Positions 42,648 to 51,006 of a stretch of 64,000 nt of DNA are shown here, piece by piece. The first letter of the stretch is position 1. Each line of letters begins with the position of its first letter. The stretch spans positions 1,860,001-1,924,000 of the forward strand of contig NZ_VFNH01000001.1 in the NCBI RefSeq assembly GCF_006715485.1, in the 5' to 3' direction. Position numbers and translations under genes: made by a program. The DNA comes from Herbaspirillum sp. SJZ107. GTDB taxonomy: Bacteria > Pseudomonadota > Gammaproteobacteria > Burkholderiales > Burkholderiaceae_D. A model generated the notes under the pieces. The model was not told the origin of the DNA and made no database searches. It worked only from the letters and a program-made list of their open reading frames with translations.

Positions 42648-44849
42648 TCAGACGGCAACCGGCATCTTCGGCAGCAGCTTGTCGAGCGTGACCGGATAGT
42701 CGCGCACGCGCACGCCGGTGGCGTTGTAGATCGCATTCGCGACCGCCGCCGCCACGCCGCAGATACCGAGTTCGCCCACGCCCTTCGCCTTCATCGGCGA
42801 ACTGGTCGGATCGGTCTCGTCGAGGAACACGACTTCCTGGTGCGGGATGTCGGCGTGCACCGGCACCTCGTACAGGGCCATGTCGTGGTTGACGAAGTAG
42901 CCGATACGCTTGTCGACCACCAGTTCCTCCATCAGCGCCGCGCCGACGCCCATGGTCATGGCGCCGATCACCTGGCTGCGTGCCGCCTTCGGATTCAAGA
43001 TACGGCCGGCCGCGCACACGGCGAGCATGCGGCGCACGCGGATCTCGCCGGTGGCGGCATCGACGCCGACTTCGACGAAGTGGGCGCCGAAGGTCGACTG
43101 CTGCATCTTCTTGTCGAGGTCACCGTACTCCATGGTGTCCTCGCCGACGATCTCGCCCTGCGACGCCAGCTCGCGCAGGTCGGTGGCCTTGCCGCCGCCG
43201 GAGACCTTGCCGTCGCTGAAGTCGGCCTGGGCGGCATCGACGCCCGCCTTTTGCGCGATCGCTTCGCGCAGCTTGACGCAGGCCGCGTACACGCCCGCGG
43301 TCGAGCTGTTGCCGCCCCACTGGCCGCCCGAACCCGACGACACCGGGTACGCCGAGTCGCCCAGGCGCACATTGACGCGCGCCAGCGGCACGCCCAGCAT
43401 CTCGGCCGCGGTCTGGCCGATGATGGTGTAGCTGCCGGTGCCGATATCGGTCATGTCGGTTTCGACGGTGATCATGCCGTCGCGCTCGAGGCGCACGCGC
43501 GCCGCCGACTTCATGTTCATGTTGTTGCGGAAGGCCGAGGCCACGCCCATGCCGACCAGCCAGCGGCCGTCGCGCACCTGCGCCGGCTTGGCGTTGCGCT
43601 TGCTCCACCCGAAGCGCTCCGCGCCCATGCGCATGCAGTCGACGAAGCGGCGCTGCGAGAACTTGCGCTTGCGGTCTTCCGGATCGACGGTGGTGTCGTT
43701 GATGACGCGGAAGGTGACCGGGTCCATCTTGAGCTTCTCGGCCATCTCGTCCATCGCGATTTCGAGCGCCATCATGCCCGGCGCCTCGCCCGGGGCGCGC
43801 ATCGCGTTGCCTTCCGGGAGATCCAGCGTGGCCAGGCGCATCGTGGTCAGGCGGTCGGCGCCGGCATACAGCAGGCGCGTCTGGTTGACCGCGGTTTCCG
43901 GCTGGCCGCCCGGCAGGTCGCCCGACCAGCTGTCATGGGCGATCGCCGTAATGCGGCCTTCGCGGGTGGCGCCGATGCGGATGCGCTGGATGGTGGCCGG
44001 ACGGTGCGTGGTGTTGTTGAACATCAGCGCGCGCTGCAGCTGCACCTTGACCGGACGGCCGGCCGCGCGGGCGCCGAGCGCCGCCAGCACCGCTTCCGAA
44101 CGCAGGAACAGCTTGCCGCCGAAGCCGCCGCCGAGGTAAGGCGAGACCAGGCGCACGTTGTCCTCGGGGATGCCGAGGGTCTTGGCCAGGTCCTTCTTGC
44201 CCCAGTTGATCATCTGGTTGGCCGTGTACAGGGTCAGCTTGTCGCCGTTCCAGATGGCGATCGACGAGTGCGGCTCCATCATCACGTGCGACTGGTCGGG
44301 CGTGGTGTAGGTGGCGTCGAACTTGACCGGGGCCTTGGCGTAGCCGCCCTCGAAGTTGCCGGCGCGGGTGTCCGGCTTGTCCTTCTCCTTCGGCTTCTTG
44401 GCGGTTTCCTTGGCCTTTTCCAGGTCGTACTGGCCCTGCTCCTTGGCATAGCTCACGCGCAGCAGGGTCGAGGCGGCGCGCGCCTGCTCGAAGCTGTCGG
44501 CGACGATCAGCGCGACGGCCTGGTGGTAGTGCTCGACCTGGGGTCCTGCCAGCAGGTGGGCGGTATTGTAGTCGCCCTTCTGCAGCTTGCCGGCGTTTTC
44601 GTAGGTGACGATGGCGATCACGCCCGGTGCGCGCTTGGCGTCGGTGGTGTCGATCGACTTGATGCGGCCCTTGGCGATGCTGGCGCCGACGACGTAGCCG
44701 TAGGCGGCGTTCGGCGCCACCTTGTGCTGCTCGTAGGCGTAGGGCGCGGTGCCGGTGGTCTTCAGCGGACCGTCGATGCGGTCGGTCGGCTTACCGACGA
44801 CCTTCAGGCGGTCGATCGGATTGGTGGTGGCGGGTGTCGTGAATTTCAT
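42648..44849 (-). CDS. paoC: Aldehyde oxidoreductase molybdopterin subunit (PaoC-like)
   Basis: 733 residues of xanthine-oxidase-family molybdenum subunit. N-terminal GKPTDRIDGPLKTTGTAPYAYE, then VMMEPHSSIAIW, SPYLGGGFGGKLFLRSEAVLAALGA (the G-G-G-F-G-x-K/R Moco loop), RAPGEAPGMMALEIAMDEMA and GSGGQWGGNS, ending with catalytic-region QVIGAMTMGVGAALMEEL, where Glu is the usual base. It oxidises aldehydes, possibly aromatic ones, at the Mo centre with water as oxygen source. Exported with the Tat-bearing small subunit. Last gene of the operon. Confidence 0.93.
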   Translation of the reverse strand: MKFTTPATTNPIDRLKVVGKPTDRIDGPLKTTGTAPYAYEQHKVAPNAAYGYVVGASIAKGRIKSIDTTDAKRAPGVIAIVTYENAGKLQKGDYNTAHLLAGPQVEHYHQAVALIVADSFEQARAASTLLRVSYAKEQGQYDLEKAKETAKKPKEKDKPDTRAGNFEGGYAKAPVKFDATYTTPDQSHVMMEPHSSIAIWNGDKLTLYTANQMINWGKKDLAKTLGIPEDNVRLVSPYLGGGFGGKLFLRSEAVLAALGARAAGRPVKVQLQRALMFNNTTHRPATIQRIRIGATREGRITAIAHDSWSGDLPGGQPETAVNQTRLLYAGADRLTTMRLATLDLPEGNAMRAPGEAPGMMALEIAMDEMAEKLKMDPVTFRVINDTTVDPEDRKRKFSQRRFVDCMRMGAERFGWSKRNAKPAQVRDGRWLVGMGVASAFRNNMNMKSAARVRLERDGMITVETDMTDIGTGSYTIIGQTAAEMLGVPLARVNVRLGDSAYPVSSGSGGQWGGNSSTAGVYAACVKLREAIAQKAGVDAAQADFSDGKVSGGGKATDLRELASQGEIVGEDTMEYGDLDKKMQQSTFGAHFVEVGVDAATGEIRVRRMLAVCAAGRILNPKAARSQVIGAMTMGVGAALMEELVVDKRIGYFVNHDMALYEVPVHADIPHQEVVFLDETDPTSSPMKAKGVGELGICGVAAAVANAIYNATGVRVRDYPVTLDKLLPKMPVAV

Positions 44850-44859
44850 GGTGTCCCTT

Positions 44860-45813
44860 TCATGCCTTGCGTGCTTCGGCCATCACCGATGCCAGGGTGC
44901 GTTGCACCAGCGGCACCTTGAAAGCGTTGTCTTCGGTGGTGCGGGCGCCGGCCAGCAGCTGCGCGGTGACCGCCTGGGCGCCTTGCGCCATCGCCTGGTC
45001 CGCCGCCGCCACGCGCCACGGCCGGTGCGCCACGCCGCCCAGGGCGACGCGGCCACTGCCGTCCGGCTGCACCACTGCCGCCACCGAGATCAGCGCGAAC
45101 GCATACGACGCGCGGTCGCGCACCTTGTGATAGAAGTGCTTGCCGCCCAGCGGCTTGGGCAGCGTCACCGCCGTGATCAGCTCGCCCGGGGCCAGGTTGT
45201 TCTCGATGTGCGGGGTGTTGCCCGGCAGCCGGTAAAAGTCGGCGATCGGGATCACGCGCGCGCTGCCGTCGGGACGCACGGTTTCGATGCTCACGTCCAG
45301 CAGCTGCATGGCCACCGCCATGTCGCTCGGGTGGGTGGCGATGCAGGCCTCGCTCTGGCCGACGATCGCGTGGCTGCGGGTGTAGCCGCCGATGGCCGAA
45401 CAGCCGCTGCCCGGCACGCGCTTGTTGCACGGCTGGTAGGGGTCGTAGAAATAGGCGCAGCGGGTGCGCTGCAGCAGGTTGCCGGCGGTGGTTGCCTTGT
45501 TGCGCAGCTGGGCCGAGGCGCCGGCCACCAGCGCGCGCGACAGCACGCCGTAGTCGCGGCGCACGCGCATGTCGGCGGCCAGGTCGGCATTGCGGACCAG
45601 GGCGCCCACGCGCAGGCCGCCGTCGCGGGTCGGCTCGATCTTGTCCATGCCGATGCCGTTGACGTCGACCAGGTGGGCCGGCGTCTCGATCTCGAGCTTC
45701 ATCAGGTCGAGCAGGTTGGTGCCGCCGCCGATGAAGCGCGCACCCGGTACTTTCATGACCGCGGCCGCGGCTTCCGCCGGGCTGGTCGGACGTTGATAGG
45801 TGAATGCCTTCAT
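44860..45813 (-). CDS. paoB: Aldehyde oxidoreductase FAD subunit (PaoB-like)
   Basis: 317 residues from the ATG at 45813, overlapping the paoA stop by ATGA. CO-dehydrogenase flavoprotein fold: [15 protein letters not shown] (FAD), [17 protein letters not shown], and [11 protein letters not shown]. The insert with [16 protein letters not shown] supplies the extra Cys that in PaoB of E. coli hold a [4Fe-4S] cluster, so the same is likely here. Passes electrons from the [2Fe-2S] centres to FAD. Confidence 0.92.
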   Translation of the reverse strand: MKAFTYQRPTSPAEAAAAVMKVPGARFIGGGTNLLDLMKLEIETPAHLVDVNGIGMDKIEPTRDGGLRVGALVRNADLAADMRVRRDYGVLSRALVAGASAQLRNKATTAGNLLQRTRCAYFYDPYQPCNKRVPGSGCSAIGGYTRSHAIVGQSEACIATHPSDMAVAMQLLDVSIETVRPDGSARVIPIADFYRLPGNTPHIENNLAPGELITAVTLPKPLGGKHFYHKVRDRASYAFALISVAAVVQPDGSGRVALGGVAHRPWRVAAADQAMAQGAQAVTAQLLAGARTTEDNAFKVPLVQRTLASVMAEARKA

Positions 45814-46472
45814 GCCTTGCCTCCCACTTCGGTGATGGCGTCGATGATGTTGGAGTAGGCGCCGCAGCGGCAGATGTTGCCGCTCATGCGTTCGCGCAGC
45901 TCGTCGACCGACAGCAGCGGGCGCTGCGTGATGTCGCCGGTGACGTGGCTCGGCTGGCCCTTGCGGATCTCGTCCAGCACCGCCACGGCCGAACAGATCT
46001 GGCCGGGGGTACAGTAGCCGCACTGGTAGCCGTCGTGCTTGACGAAGGCGGTCTGCATCGGGTGCATCTTCTCGGGCGTGCCCAGGCCTTCGATGGTGGT
46101 CACTTCGGCACCCTCGTGCATCACCGCCAGGCTCAGGCAGGAATTCACGCGGCGGCCGTCGAGCAGCACCGTGCAGGCGCCGCACTGGCCCTGGTCGCAG
46201 CCCTTCTTGGTGCCGGTCAGGTGCAGGTGCTCGCGCAGCAGGTCGAGCAGCGTGGTACGGGTGTCGACATTGGCTTCGACACGCTGGCCGTTGACGCGCA
46301 GCGCGACCTTGTGGGTCACCGGCGCCGGCGTCACGGCCGCAGGAGCCGGGGTGATGCCGGGACCGGCCGTCTGGGCGGCGCCGACGCCGGGCATTGCCGC
46401 CGCGGTCACCGACAGCGCACCGCCGATCATGAGGCCGCGCCGGGTCTGGTTGATATCGCTGGGGTCGTCCAT
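45810..46472 (-). CDS. paoA: Aldehyde oxidoreductase [2Fe-2S] subunit with Tat signal (PaoA-like)
   Basis: 220 residues. Tat signal [20 protein letters not shown] near the N-terminus. Plant-type ferredoxin cluster: [20 protein letters not shown] (C-x4-C-x2-C, later C), and the second [2Fe-2S] domain with CGYCTPGQI and GNICRCGAY. It carries the two other subunits through Tat as a complex. Ribosome site AAGGAAAG. No XdhC/PaoD-type maturation factor follows in the operon. Confidence 0.93.
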   Translation of the reverse strand: MDDPSDINQTRRGLMIGGALSVTAAAMPGVGAAQTAGPGITPAPAAVTPAPVTHKVALRVNGQRVEANVDTRTTLLDLLREHLHLTGTKKGCDQGQCGACTVLLDGRRVNSCLSLAVMHEGAEVTTIEGLGTPEKMHPMQTAFVKHDGYQCGYCTPGQICSAVAVLDEIRKGQPSHVTGDITQRPLLSVDELRERMSGNICRCGAYSNIIDAITEVGGKA

Positions 46473-46807
46473 GGGTGCTTTCCTTTTTATTGATGGGTCA
46501 CGTGCCCGATTGTCAATATTGCAGACTTCGTCACATTCATCATATTAATGGCAATTGGGTCGCAGGCTCCACACGGTTGCCAAACGACCAACTTACCCGA
46601 TGGTAGCCTCTGCCGCAGCGCACAAATGGTGTCTTATTTGTATAGGGTTATGAATGCCACTCATCAATTGCTCAATTTGACGCTTAGTTGACGATGAGCG
46701 GTATCGATAGGTGCGACCGTGGGGCGCGTGTGTTGCGCCTGCTCAGGGCGGGCTTGCGGGTAAATCAACACAGGTGCATTATTTCCTTACATTAATACGG
46801 AGGTGCC
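46473..46807. other. Divergent intergenic region of the pao operon and STM0539/DUF2145 pair
   Basis: 335 bases with no gene. A perfect TTGACA on the minus strand (46516-46511) lies 40 bases before paoA, but the best -10 after it is poor. On the plus side TTGACG occurs twice 11 bases apart (46677-46682 and 46688-46693). The DNA is AT-richer than its surroundings, as expected of two promoters; I cannot fix them. Confidence 0.4.
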
Positions 46808-47215
46808 ATGAAACGTGTTTTGCTTGTCTCCCTGCTGTGCTTCGCCTGCAGCGGCGCCCATGCCGGCGGCAACGGCGATGCTTCCGCACCGTCGCGCCTG
46901 TCGACCGATGCCTCGGCGATGGTGATCGGCGGCTCGCTGCTGTCGGTGGCCGTGGCAGGCAGCGTGGTCGTGGTCAGCGTTGCGGCGTCCGCCGAAGGCG
47001 TGGTACTGGTACTGCAGGGGGCCGGCCAGGCCAGCACCGCCACCGTGCGGCTGTCCGGCGAGGCGGCGCGCGGCCTGTCGATCGCCGCCGGCACCGTGCT
47101 CGAGGTGGTGGCAACGTCGACCGGCCACGTGCTGGTCCTGTCCGGCAAGGCGCTGGCCTTCGTGCCGAACGAACTGGGCAAGGTGCTGCTGCACCACGAG
47201 CGGGCTGGCGCATGA
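46808..47215 (+). CDS. STM0539-family exported protein
   Basis: 135 residues with a signal peptide (KRVLLVSLLCFACSGAHA). The mature part is Ser/Val/Ala-rich: STDASAMVIGGSLLSVAVAGSVVVVSVAASAEGVVLVL, then a short polar end. The composition and its pairing with a DUF2145 gene match proteins annotated as STM0539 family; no activity is known. ACGGAGG precedes the ATG and ATGA couples it to the next gene. Confidence 0.72.
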   Translation: MKRVLLVSLLCFACSGAHAGGNGDASAPSRLSTDASAMVIGGSLLSVAVAGSVVVVSVAASAEGVVLVLQGAGQASTATVRLSGEAARGLSIAAGTVLEVVATSTGHVLVLSGKALAFVPNELGKVLLHHERAGA

Positions 47216-48006
47216 GCGCGGCGCGCCCCGGCCTGCCCCTGCTGCTGGCCGCCCTCCTCTGTACCGCGCCGGCGCACGCCGGCCAGGCCTGCCGCGCCGA
47301 GCCGCTCAGCGCGCCCGAGGTCGTCAAGTCGATGGACCTGGCGAAGAAGACCTACGAGGCGCTGGACGCCAGCGGCGCCGCCGTGGCACTGGTGGCGCGC
47401 GCTGGCCAGGACCTGAGCAAATACGGCCAGCATTATTCGCACCTGGGCATCGTGCTGCGCGACCATCCGGCCGGGCGCTGGACCGTCGTGCATGAACTGA
47501 ACGCCTGCGGCACAGCGTACTCGGACCTGTACAACGAGGGGATCGGCAACTTCTTCCTGACCGACCTGTACCGCTACGAAACGCGCATCCTGCTGCCCGG
47601 TCCCGCGCTGCAGGCGCGGCTGGCGGGCGTGATGGCGGGCCGGGCGCCGCGCCGCATGCACGAGCCGCGCTACAACATGCTGTCCTACGTGTACTCGACG
47701 CGCTACCAGAATTCCAACCAGTGGGTGCTGGAACTGCTGGCCTCCGCCGGCGCCGCGCCGGGCCAGGTCGAGACCCGCGCCGAAGCCCAGGCCTGGCTCA
47801 GGACCCGGCACTACGATCCCGCCACGGTCGAGATCCCGGCCGCGGTGCGCCTGGGCGCGCGCATGTTCCGCACCAACGTCGCCTTCGACGACCATCCGTT
47901 CGATCGCCGCATGGCCGGTCACATCGATACCGTCAACGCCGATGCCCTGCTGCGCTTCGTGCAGGCGCTCGACCCGCAGGCGCGGGTGCTGAGCGTGGCG
48001 CAGTAG
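47212..48006 (+). CDS. DUF2145 exported protein
   Basis: 264 residues; signal peptide ending AHA. Typical DUF2145 stretches: RAGQDLSKYGQHYSHLGIVLRD, WTVVHELNACGTAYSDLYNEGIGNFF and YNMLSYVYSTRYQNSNQWVLELLA. The conserved H-x-G-I, V-H-E-L-N and Y-x-x-x-x-N-S-N-Q patterns look like a papain-like (NlpC/P60 or permuted YiiX type) hydrolase acting in the envelope, but this is inference; the family is uncharacterised. Coupled to the STM0539-like gene. Confidence 0.82.
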   Translation: MSAARPGLPLLLAALLCTAPAHAGQACRAEPLSAPEVVKSMDLAKKTYEALDASGAAVALVARAGQDLSKYGQHYSHLGIVLRDHPAGRWTVVHELNACGTAYSDLYNEGIGNFFLTDLYRYETRILLPGPALQARLAGVMAGRAPRRMHEPRYNMLSYVYSTRYQNSNQWVLELLASAGAAPGQVETRAEAQAWLRTRHYDPATVEIPAAVRLGARMFRTNVAFDDHPFDRRMAGHIDTVNADALLRFVQALDPQARVLSVAQ

Positions 48007-48015
48007 TCGTATGTC

Positions 48016-48828
48016 TCATTTCTCCAGGCCGGAATCCGGCCTGGCGTCCTTGGCGTGCAGGTCGGCCTTGACCGTGTCCGGCGCCAGGTTGTTGATCACG
48101 TTGCCGATGAATTTGCTGCTGGTCATGCCGGCGACGATGCGGTCCTTCCCGGCCTTCATCGCTTCATAGCCTTCGCTGGCGACCTTGGTCGGCGCCGCCT
48201 TTTCGCCCAGGCCCAGCTTGCTGGTATCCATGTGGGCGCGGTGCCAGAACTTGGTGTCGACCTGGCCCGGCATCAGCAGCGTGATGGTGACGCCGCTGTC
48301 CTTGATCTCCGACTTCACCGCCTCGGCGAAGGAGATCAGGAAGGCCTTGGTAGCGCCGTACACGGTTTCGTAGGGCGTCGGCATGGTGCCCGAAATCGAG
48401 GCCGTGAACAGCAGCTTGCCGGCGCCGCGCGCGACCATGTCGGGCAGGATGCGCTTGGTCAGGTGAACCTGCGACACCGTGTTCAGCTGGATCATGTTCA
48501 GTTCTTCGGCCAGGTCGGTACCACCGACGAAGTAGCCGCCCAGCCCCACGCCCGCATTCAGCGCCGCCGCCTCCAGCGGCCGGCCGGTCTCCTTGATCGC
48601 CGCCGCCAAGGTTTCGACGCCCTCGTATTGCGTGAGGTCGGCGGCCACCACGATCGCCTCGGCGCCGGCCGCGGTGACGGCGGCGGCAGTGCGGGCCAGT
48701 CCCTCGACAGTGGTGGCGGTGATGATCAGGTCGTGGCCGTCGGCGGCGAACAGGCGTGCCAGTTCATAGCCGATGCCGCTGGAGGCGCCGGTGACCAGGG
48801 CGAGCGGGCGGGATGCTGGGGTGGACAT
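48016..48828 (-). CDS. Short-chain dehydrogenase/reductase
   Basis: 270 residues from the ATG at 48828 (AAAGGA upstream). TGASSGIGYELARLFAADGHDLIIT (T-G-x3-G-x-G), LNAGVGLGG (N-A-G), and active-site YGATKAFL (Y-x-x-x-K) with Ser in TASISG before it. A classical SDR of the YqjQ/DltE-like group. The divergent neighbour is the TetR gene at 49022, which might also control it. Confidence 0.92.
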   Translation of the reverse strand: MSTPASRPLALVTGASSGIGYELARLFAADGHDLIITATTVEGLARTAAAVTAAGAEAIVVAADLTQYEGVETLAAAIKETGRPLEAAALNAGVGLGGYFVGGTDLAEELNMIQLNTVSQVHLTKRILPDMVARGAGKLLFTASISGTMPTPYETVYGATKAFLISFAEAVKSEIKDSGVTITLLMPGQVDTKFWHRAHMDTSKLGLGEKAAPTKVASEGYEAMKAGKDRIVAGMTSSKFIGNVINNLAPDTVKADLHAKDARPDSGLEK

Positions 48829-48987
48829 GGTGGTTCCTTTCATCTGGTGAGCTTGTTCCCCTAATGTTGACCTGCCACCGGCTGCGTTGACGGTGCGCCC
48901 GCCAACGTAGCGCGGCCATCCCTGTCATGCGTATTTATTGCGCACGATTCAAAACGCATGATCAATTTATTAAGCGTACGATGTGTA

Positions 48988-49007
48988 AGTCAAACAGTCG
49001 TTTAACT
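48988..49007. promoter_or_regulatory. Operator of the TetR/efflux operon
   Basis: AGTCAAAC-AGTC-GTTTAACT: seven of eight arm pairs match around a four-base spacer. It ends 14 bases before the TetR ATG, overlapping the likely promoter or leader, the usual place of a TetR-family operator. Confidence 0.6.
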
Positions 49008-49021
49008 AATTGTTCACCTAC

Positions 49022-49711
49022 ATGCATCCCCCATCACCGCAACCGACGCGCAAGCCGCGTGCCGACGGCATCCAGGCGCGCGAGCGCATCCTGTCCGCCG
49101 CGCTCGGCCTGTTCGTCGAACGCGGCTATGCCAGCACGCCGGTGCGCGACATCGCGCATGCGGCCGGGGTCAACATCGCCGCCATTGCCTACTACTTCGG
49201 CGACAAGGCCGGCCTGTACCGCGCCGCGCTGTTCGAGCCGGTGCACGGTGCCGGCGAAGCCCTGCCGCCCTTCGACGCACCCGGCCTGCCGCTGCGCGAG
49301 GCCCTGCATTTATATATGCGTACCTGCCTGCAGCCGCTCGTGCAGGGCGCCGACACCCTGCTCAGCGTGCGCCTGCGCCTGCGCGAATCCTTCGAGCCGA
49401 CCGGCATGCTGCAGGAAGAGCAAGGCATCCGCGAACAGATGCATGCGCGGCTGCTGGCGCTGCTGCAGCGCCACCTCGGACTGGCCGCCCCCGACCGCGA
49501 ACTGCAGGCATTGGCCTTCTCGATCTTCGCCCTGATCGCCTACCCCTATCACGGCCGCGACAAGATCCGCGCGGCCGACCCCGGCCTGCTCGACGCGCCG
49601 GATGCCATCGCACACTGGGCCGAGCGCCTGGCCGGCTATGCCGGCGCGATGGCCGACTTCGAAGCCGTCCGCCGCGGCATCGCCCTACCCACTCCCGGAA
49701 ACGCCCCATGA
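49022..49711 (+). CDS. TetR family regulator, CecR-like
   Basis: 229 residues from the ATG at 49022 (TTG at 49010 is in frame; no ribosome site for either). HTH RERILSAALGLFVERGYASTPVRDIAHAAGVNIAAIAYYFGDKAGLYRAAL; the recognition part GVNIAAIAYYFGDKAGLY and a C-terminal DUF1956-type domain match CecR/YbiH, which controls efflux genes in E. coli. It is translationally coupled (ATGA) to the EmrA-like gene, so it travels with and likely represses the pump. Confidence 0.9.
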   Translation: MHPPSPQPTRKPRADGIQARERILSAALGLFVERGYASTPVRDIAHAAGVNIAAIAYYFGDKAGLYRAALFEPVHGAGEALPPFDAPGLPLREALHLYMRTCLQPLVQGADTLLSVRLRLRESFEPTGMLQEEQGIREQMHARLLALLQRHLGLAAPDRELQALAFSIFALIAYPYHGRDKIRAADPGLLDAPDAIAHWAERLAGYAGAMADFEAVRRGIALPTPGNAP

Positions 49712-51006
49712 CCGACAATCCATCGATCCAAGAACCCAGGCAGGACACGGCCCGGCCCGACGCCGCGCCGGACAAGAAGCCGGACGACCAGAAGTCCGAG
49801 GACAAGAAGCCCGACGGCGAGAAAGATAGCGAGCAAAAGGACGGTGGCAAGAAGCCGGTCTCGCCCGAAAAGAAGCGCAAGATCCGGATGGTGCTGATCG
49901 GCGCCGGCGTGCTGGTGCTGCTGGTCGGGATCGGCTGGTTCGCGTACTACCAGATCGTCGGCAAATACCACGAAGAGACCGACGACGCCTACCTGCAGGC
50001 CGACGCCGTGACGATCGCGCCGAAAGTCGGCGGCTACGTCGAGGAAGTGCTGGTCAGGGACAACCAGGACGTCGCCGCCGGCCAGCCGCTGGTGCGCATC
50101 GACCCGCGCGACTACCGCGCCCAGACCGAACAGTTCGAATCGCAGATCGCCAGCGCCCATGCCAACGCCGACGTGGTGCGGGCCCAGATCGCCGAACAGG
50201 AATCCGCCATCGCCGAAGTGCGCGCCCAGCTGGCGGCCGCCCAGTCCAACGCCGCCTTCGCCGCCAATGAAGTCAAGCGCTATGCGCCGCTGGTCGAGAT
50301 CGGCGCCGAGAACGCCGAAGCGCTGTCGGCGCGCCGCAACCAGGCGGCCCAGGGCGCCCAGCAGGTGGCGGCGCAGCGCGCGGCCCTTGCCAACGCCGAA
50401 AAACGCGTCGGCACCCTGCGCGCCCAGGTGCGCCAGGCCGAAGCCCAGGCCGGCAGCGCCGAGGCCCAGCTGAAGGCGGCCAGCGTCAACCTGCAATCGA
50501 CCACGCTCACCGCCAGCATCGCCGGCCGTATCGGCGACCAGACCGTGCGCGTCGGCCAGTTCGTGCAGCCGGGGACGCGCCTGATGACGCTGGTGCCGGT
50601 GGGCAGCCTGTACATCACGGCCAACTTCAAGGAAACCCAGATCGGCCGCATGCGCGTCGGCCAGCCGGCCCACATCAAGGTCGACGCCTTGCCGGGCGTG
50701 GAACTCAACGGCCGCGTCGAGAGCGTGGCGCCCGGTACCGGCGCCCAGTTCTCGCTGCTGCCGCCGCAGAATGCGACCGGCAACTTCACCAAGATCGTGC
50801 AGCGCATTCCGGTGCGCGTGTCGGTCGAGGCCACGCCAGAGACGCGCCAGTTGCTGCTGCCGGGGCTGTCGGTGAAGGTGGAAGTCGAGACCAAGGGCGC
50901 CAAGGACGACACCAAGCGGATCAGGAAGCAGGAAGAGAACCACCAGGATGATGTAAAAGAGCGGGTCGAAGATCAACAGAAGGCAGCGAGCGAGGCACGC
51001 CGATGA
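49708..51006 (+). CDS. emrA: EmrA-type membrane fusion protein of an MFS efflux system
   Basis: 432 residues. An unusual cytosolic start of about 60 residues rich in Lys, Asp and Glu (DKKPDDQKSEDKKPDGEKD), one membrane span (MVLIGAGVLVLLVGIGWFAYY), then the HlyD/EmrA body: TDDAYLQADAVTIAPKVGGYV (first lipoyl half), two long helices for the coiled coil, and ASIAGRIGDQTVRVGQFVQPG (second lipoyl half). It links the EmrB-like pump to an outer membrane channel. ATGA overlaps at both ends. Another Lys/Glu-rich stretch forms the C-terminus. Confidence 0.93.
   Translation: MTDNPSIQEPRQDTARPDAAPDKKPDDQKSEDKKPDGEKDSEQKDGGKKPVSPEKKRKIRMVLIGAGVLVLLVGIGWFAYYQIVGKYHEETDDAYLQADAVTIAPKVGGYVEEVLVRDNQDVAAGQPLVRIDPRDYRAQTEQFESQIASAHANADVVRAQIAEQESAIAEVRAQLAAAQSNAAFAANEVKRYAPLVEIGAENAEALSARRNQAAQGAQQVAAQRAALANAEKRVGTLRAQVRQAEAQAGSAEAQLKAASVNLQSTTLTASIAGRIGDQTVRVGQFVQPGTRLMTLVPVGSLYITANFKETQIGRMRVGQPAHIKVDALPGVELNGRVESVAPGTGAQFSLLPPQNATGNFTKIVQRIPVRVSVEATPETRQLLLPGLSVKVEVETKGAKDDTKRIRKQEENHQDDVKERVEDQQKAASEARR

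Noticed and set aside
46677..46693. Tandem TTGACG as an activator site
   Set aside because: Eleven-base spacing of two -35-like hexamers is suggestive but no -10 or partner supports it.
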